From NCBI GenBank assembly GCA_029721515.1, contig CM056559.1, forward strand, positions 16,516,501 to 16,580,500: DNA of 64,000 nt, in the 5' to 3' direction. This document shows positions 62,861 to 64,000 of the stretch, one piece after another. The position numbers and the translations under genes are program-made. Every line of letters begins with the position of its first letter. Within the stretch, counting starts at the first letter, position 1. Source of the DNA: Synanceia verrucosa. Lineage: Eukaryota > Chordata > Actinopteri > Perciformes > Synanceiidae. Under the pieces are notes generated by a model that saw nothing but the letters and a program-made list of their open reading frames with translations, had not been told where the DNA came from and ran no database searches.

Positions 62861-64000
62861 CATAACTGAAATAAAACTGAAATAATAATAAAAAAAAAAA
62901 TAAATGGGCAACAAACTTAACTCTAAGCAGATAAATGTAAAGAAAATACAAAAACAAAGTACTATGTACAAAATGCAGAGTGCAGTCAAAGATTTGTTGT
63001 GCAGTTCTCTTTTACGTTGTTAGTAGTTCATCCACGAAAAGTGTAAAGTCTTTTTTAGAATTAGGGTGCTTAAATTGGGACAAACCATAACCATTGATGG
63101 ATCAGATAAGAAAATACTCATCAATATTACAGTAGGTCATTTTGGGAAGGCAGTAATGATCTAGAGGGATATCAGATCAGAAAACAGATGTTGTTAAGGA
63201 GGCAATGCCAGATGTTTTATTATTATGAAGGTTAGAGGGAATGAGTTTACCCTCTATCTCTCCTTTAATCATCCGGTTGAAGGGGTCATGGCCTATAGAT
63301 GGATAGCCACATAATTATCCAGCTCTGAATAATATGTGTGTTTGTTTATTATTAATAGTAACTGCTGGGAACAATAACATGTTTTGTGGATGCAGCAAGT
63401 TTGACAATTATCTAAGTACATTAATGTATTATTTCCACTAGAGGCCAGAGACTGGGACAAGTAATAAAGTGTATTAAAGGAGAGGCAGATATATATGGTG
63501 GGAGTGGGGGTGGGGATTGTGGCAAACATAAAATTAAACACTAGTTTTACCACCTGTGACAGCACCTGATCACAAAAGTTAACAGTTTAAGGTTTGTAGA
63601 ATGTGTACACTAATCTGTAAATGTCGTTCCAGAATTTGTGTGCTTAATGTGGTGATCAAATTAAGTAAATGTGTAAATACTGCATGCAACGGTTTGCAAA
63701 TGCGTGTGGAGATTTGTATGTGTGCACTCCCGAGGCTGTACCGCTACATACCGCCAGTGATGGCGCTAGCAAACAATGATTTATAGGCAAATATCCTCAG
63801 CCTCATATTTTAAGGCGACCTGGAGTAGATTAACCTAGCTCTGCCAGCTAGAATGTAGTTCCGCCTAGCTCCCACACATTCATCTGGTCTTGCACCCGAT
63901 GGGAAGGACTTTATGGGAGCAAAAAATGACTGAGCAGACGGGTGCAGGCTTCCACTCTCATGCTGCCTCCACTGTCAGGACTAGGAAATAACAAACTTTT
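62861..64000. other. Intergenic stretch, nothing assigned
   Basis: A/T-rich with no gene, RNA or classified repeat recognised. There is an A-run at 62888-62900 next to the retroposon tail. Confidence 0.4.

Overview
This window looks like repeat-dominated chromosomal DNA of a teleost fish. The evidence is the mix of elements: a Helentron-type Helitron with a C-terminal AP-type endonuclease, a Tc1/mariner relic, a hAT-like palindromic MITE with a perfect 8-bp target duplication, a LINE with a C-terminal RNase H, tRNA-derived SINE sequence, a CACTA-like transposase relic, and many micro- and minisatellites. Coding density is very low. The one long intact reading frame is the 2339-residue Helentron protein (32166-39185, minus). 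The only host-gene candidate I can support is a GC-rich first exon near 12240-12483 with a start codon eight bases before a GTGAGT donor. No downstream exon was recognised.

Layout: 1-1450 is the 3' part of a LINE with a broken RNase H. 1451-1524 is a promoter/exon-like patch, followed by a minisatellite (1980-2575). 2610-4400 is a decayed five-exon gene of a fish multicopy family. 4953-5175 is the hAT MITE and 5618-6000 a 140-bp tandem repeat. 6148-7197 holds the first members of the hairpin-element families (E, D). 9480-10880 is the CACTA-like relic. 12240-12483 is the host exon candidate, 12905-13193 a VNTR, and 14000-14499 an assembly gap. 14868-29045 and 44826-55196 are two long arrays of hairpin-bearing non-autonomous elements, which I label A (about 1.55 kb), B (about 0.27 kb), C, D (about 1-1.5 kb), E (about 60 bp) and F (50 bp). 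They are joined end to end through short TAA tracts. 31103-40400 is the Helentron with its flanking satellites and a Tc1 inserted beside it. 40600-44400 holds duplicated LINE-tail and unknown segments. 55197-59530 is more D-family DNA around a second 500-bp gap, plus a SINE. The rest, to 64000, is mostly unassigned.

The most unusual feature is the array system. A, C and D, which differ in their terminal sequences, each start on the plus strand with CTAG followed by a short hairpin. Read on the minus strand this is hairpin - few bases - CTAG|T, the classical 3' signature of Helitrons. All sit in TAA repeats, without obvious target duplication, and have inserted repeatedly beside one another. 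B, F and many A copies carry perfect stems closed by TTC on the plus strand, that is GAA on the minus strand. Several have the GCGAAGC core known as an exceptionally stable DNA mini-hairpin. I propose a rolling-circle-type, microsatellite-targeted family whose members nest in one another's TAA tracts. Whether the Helentron in the window mobilises any of them is not shown by the sequence.
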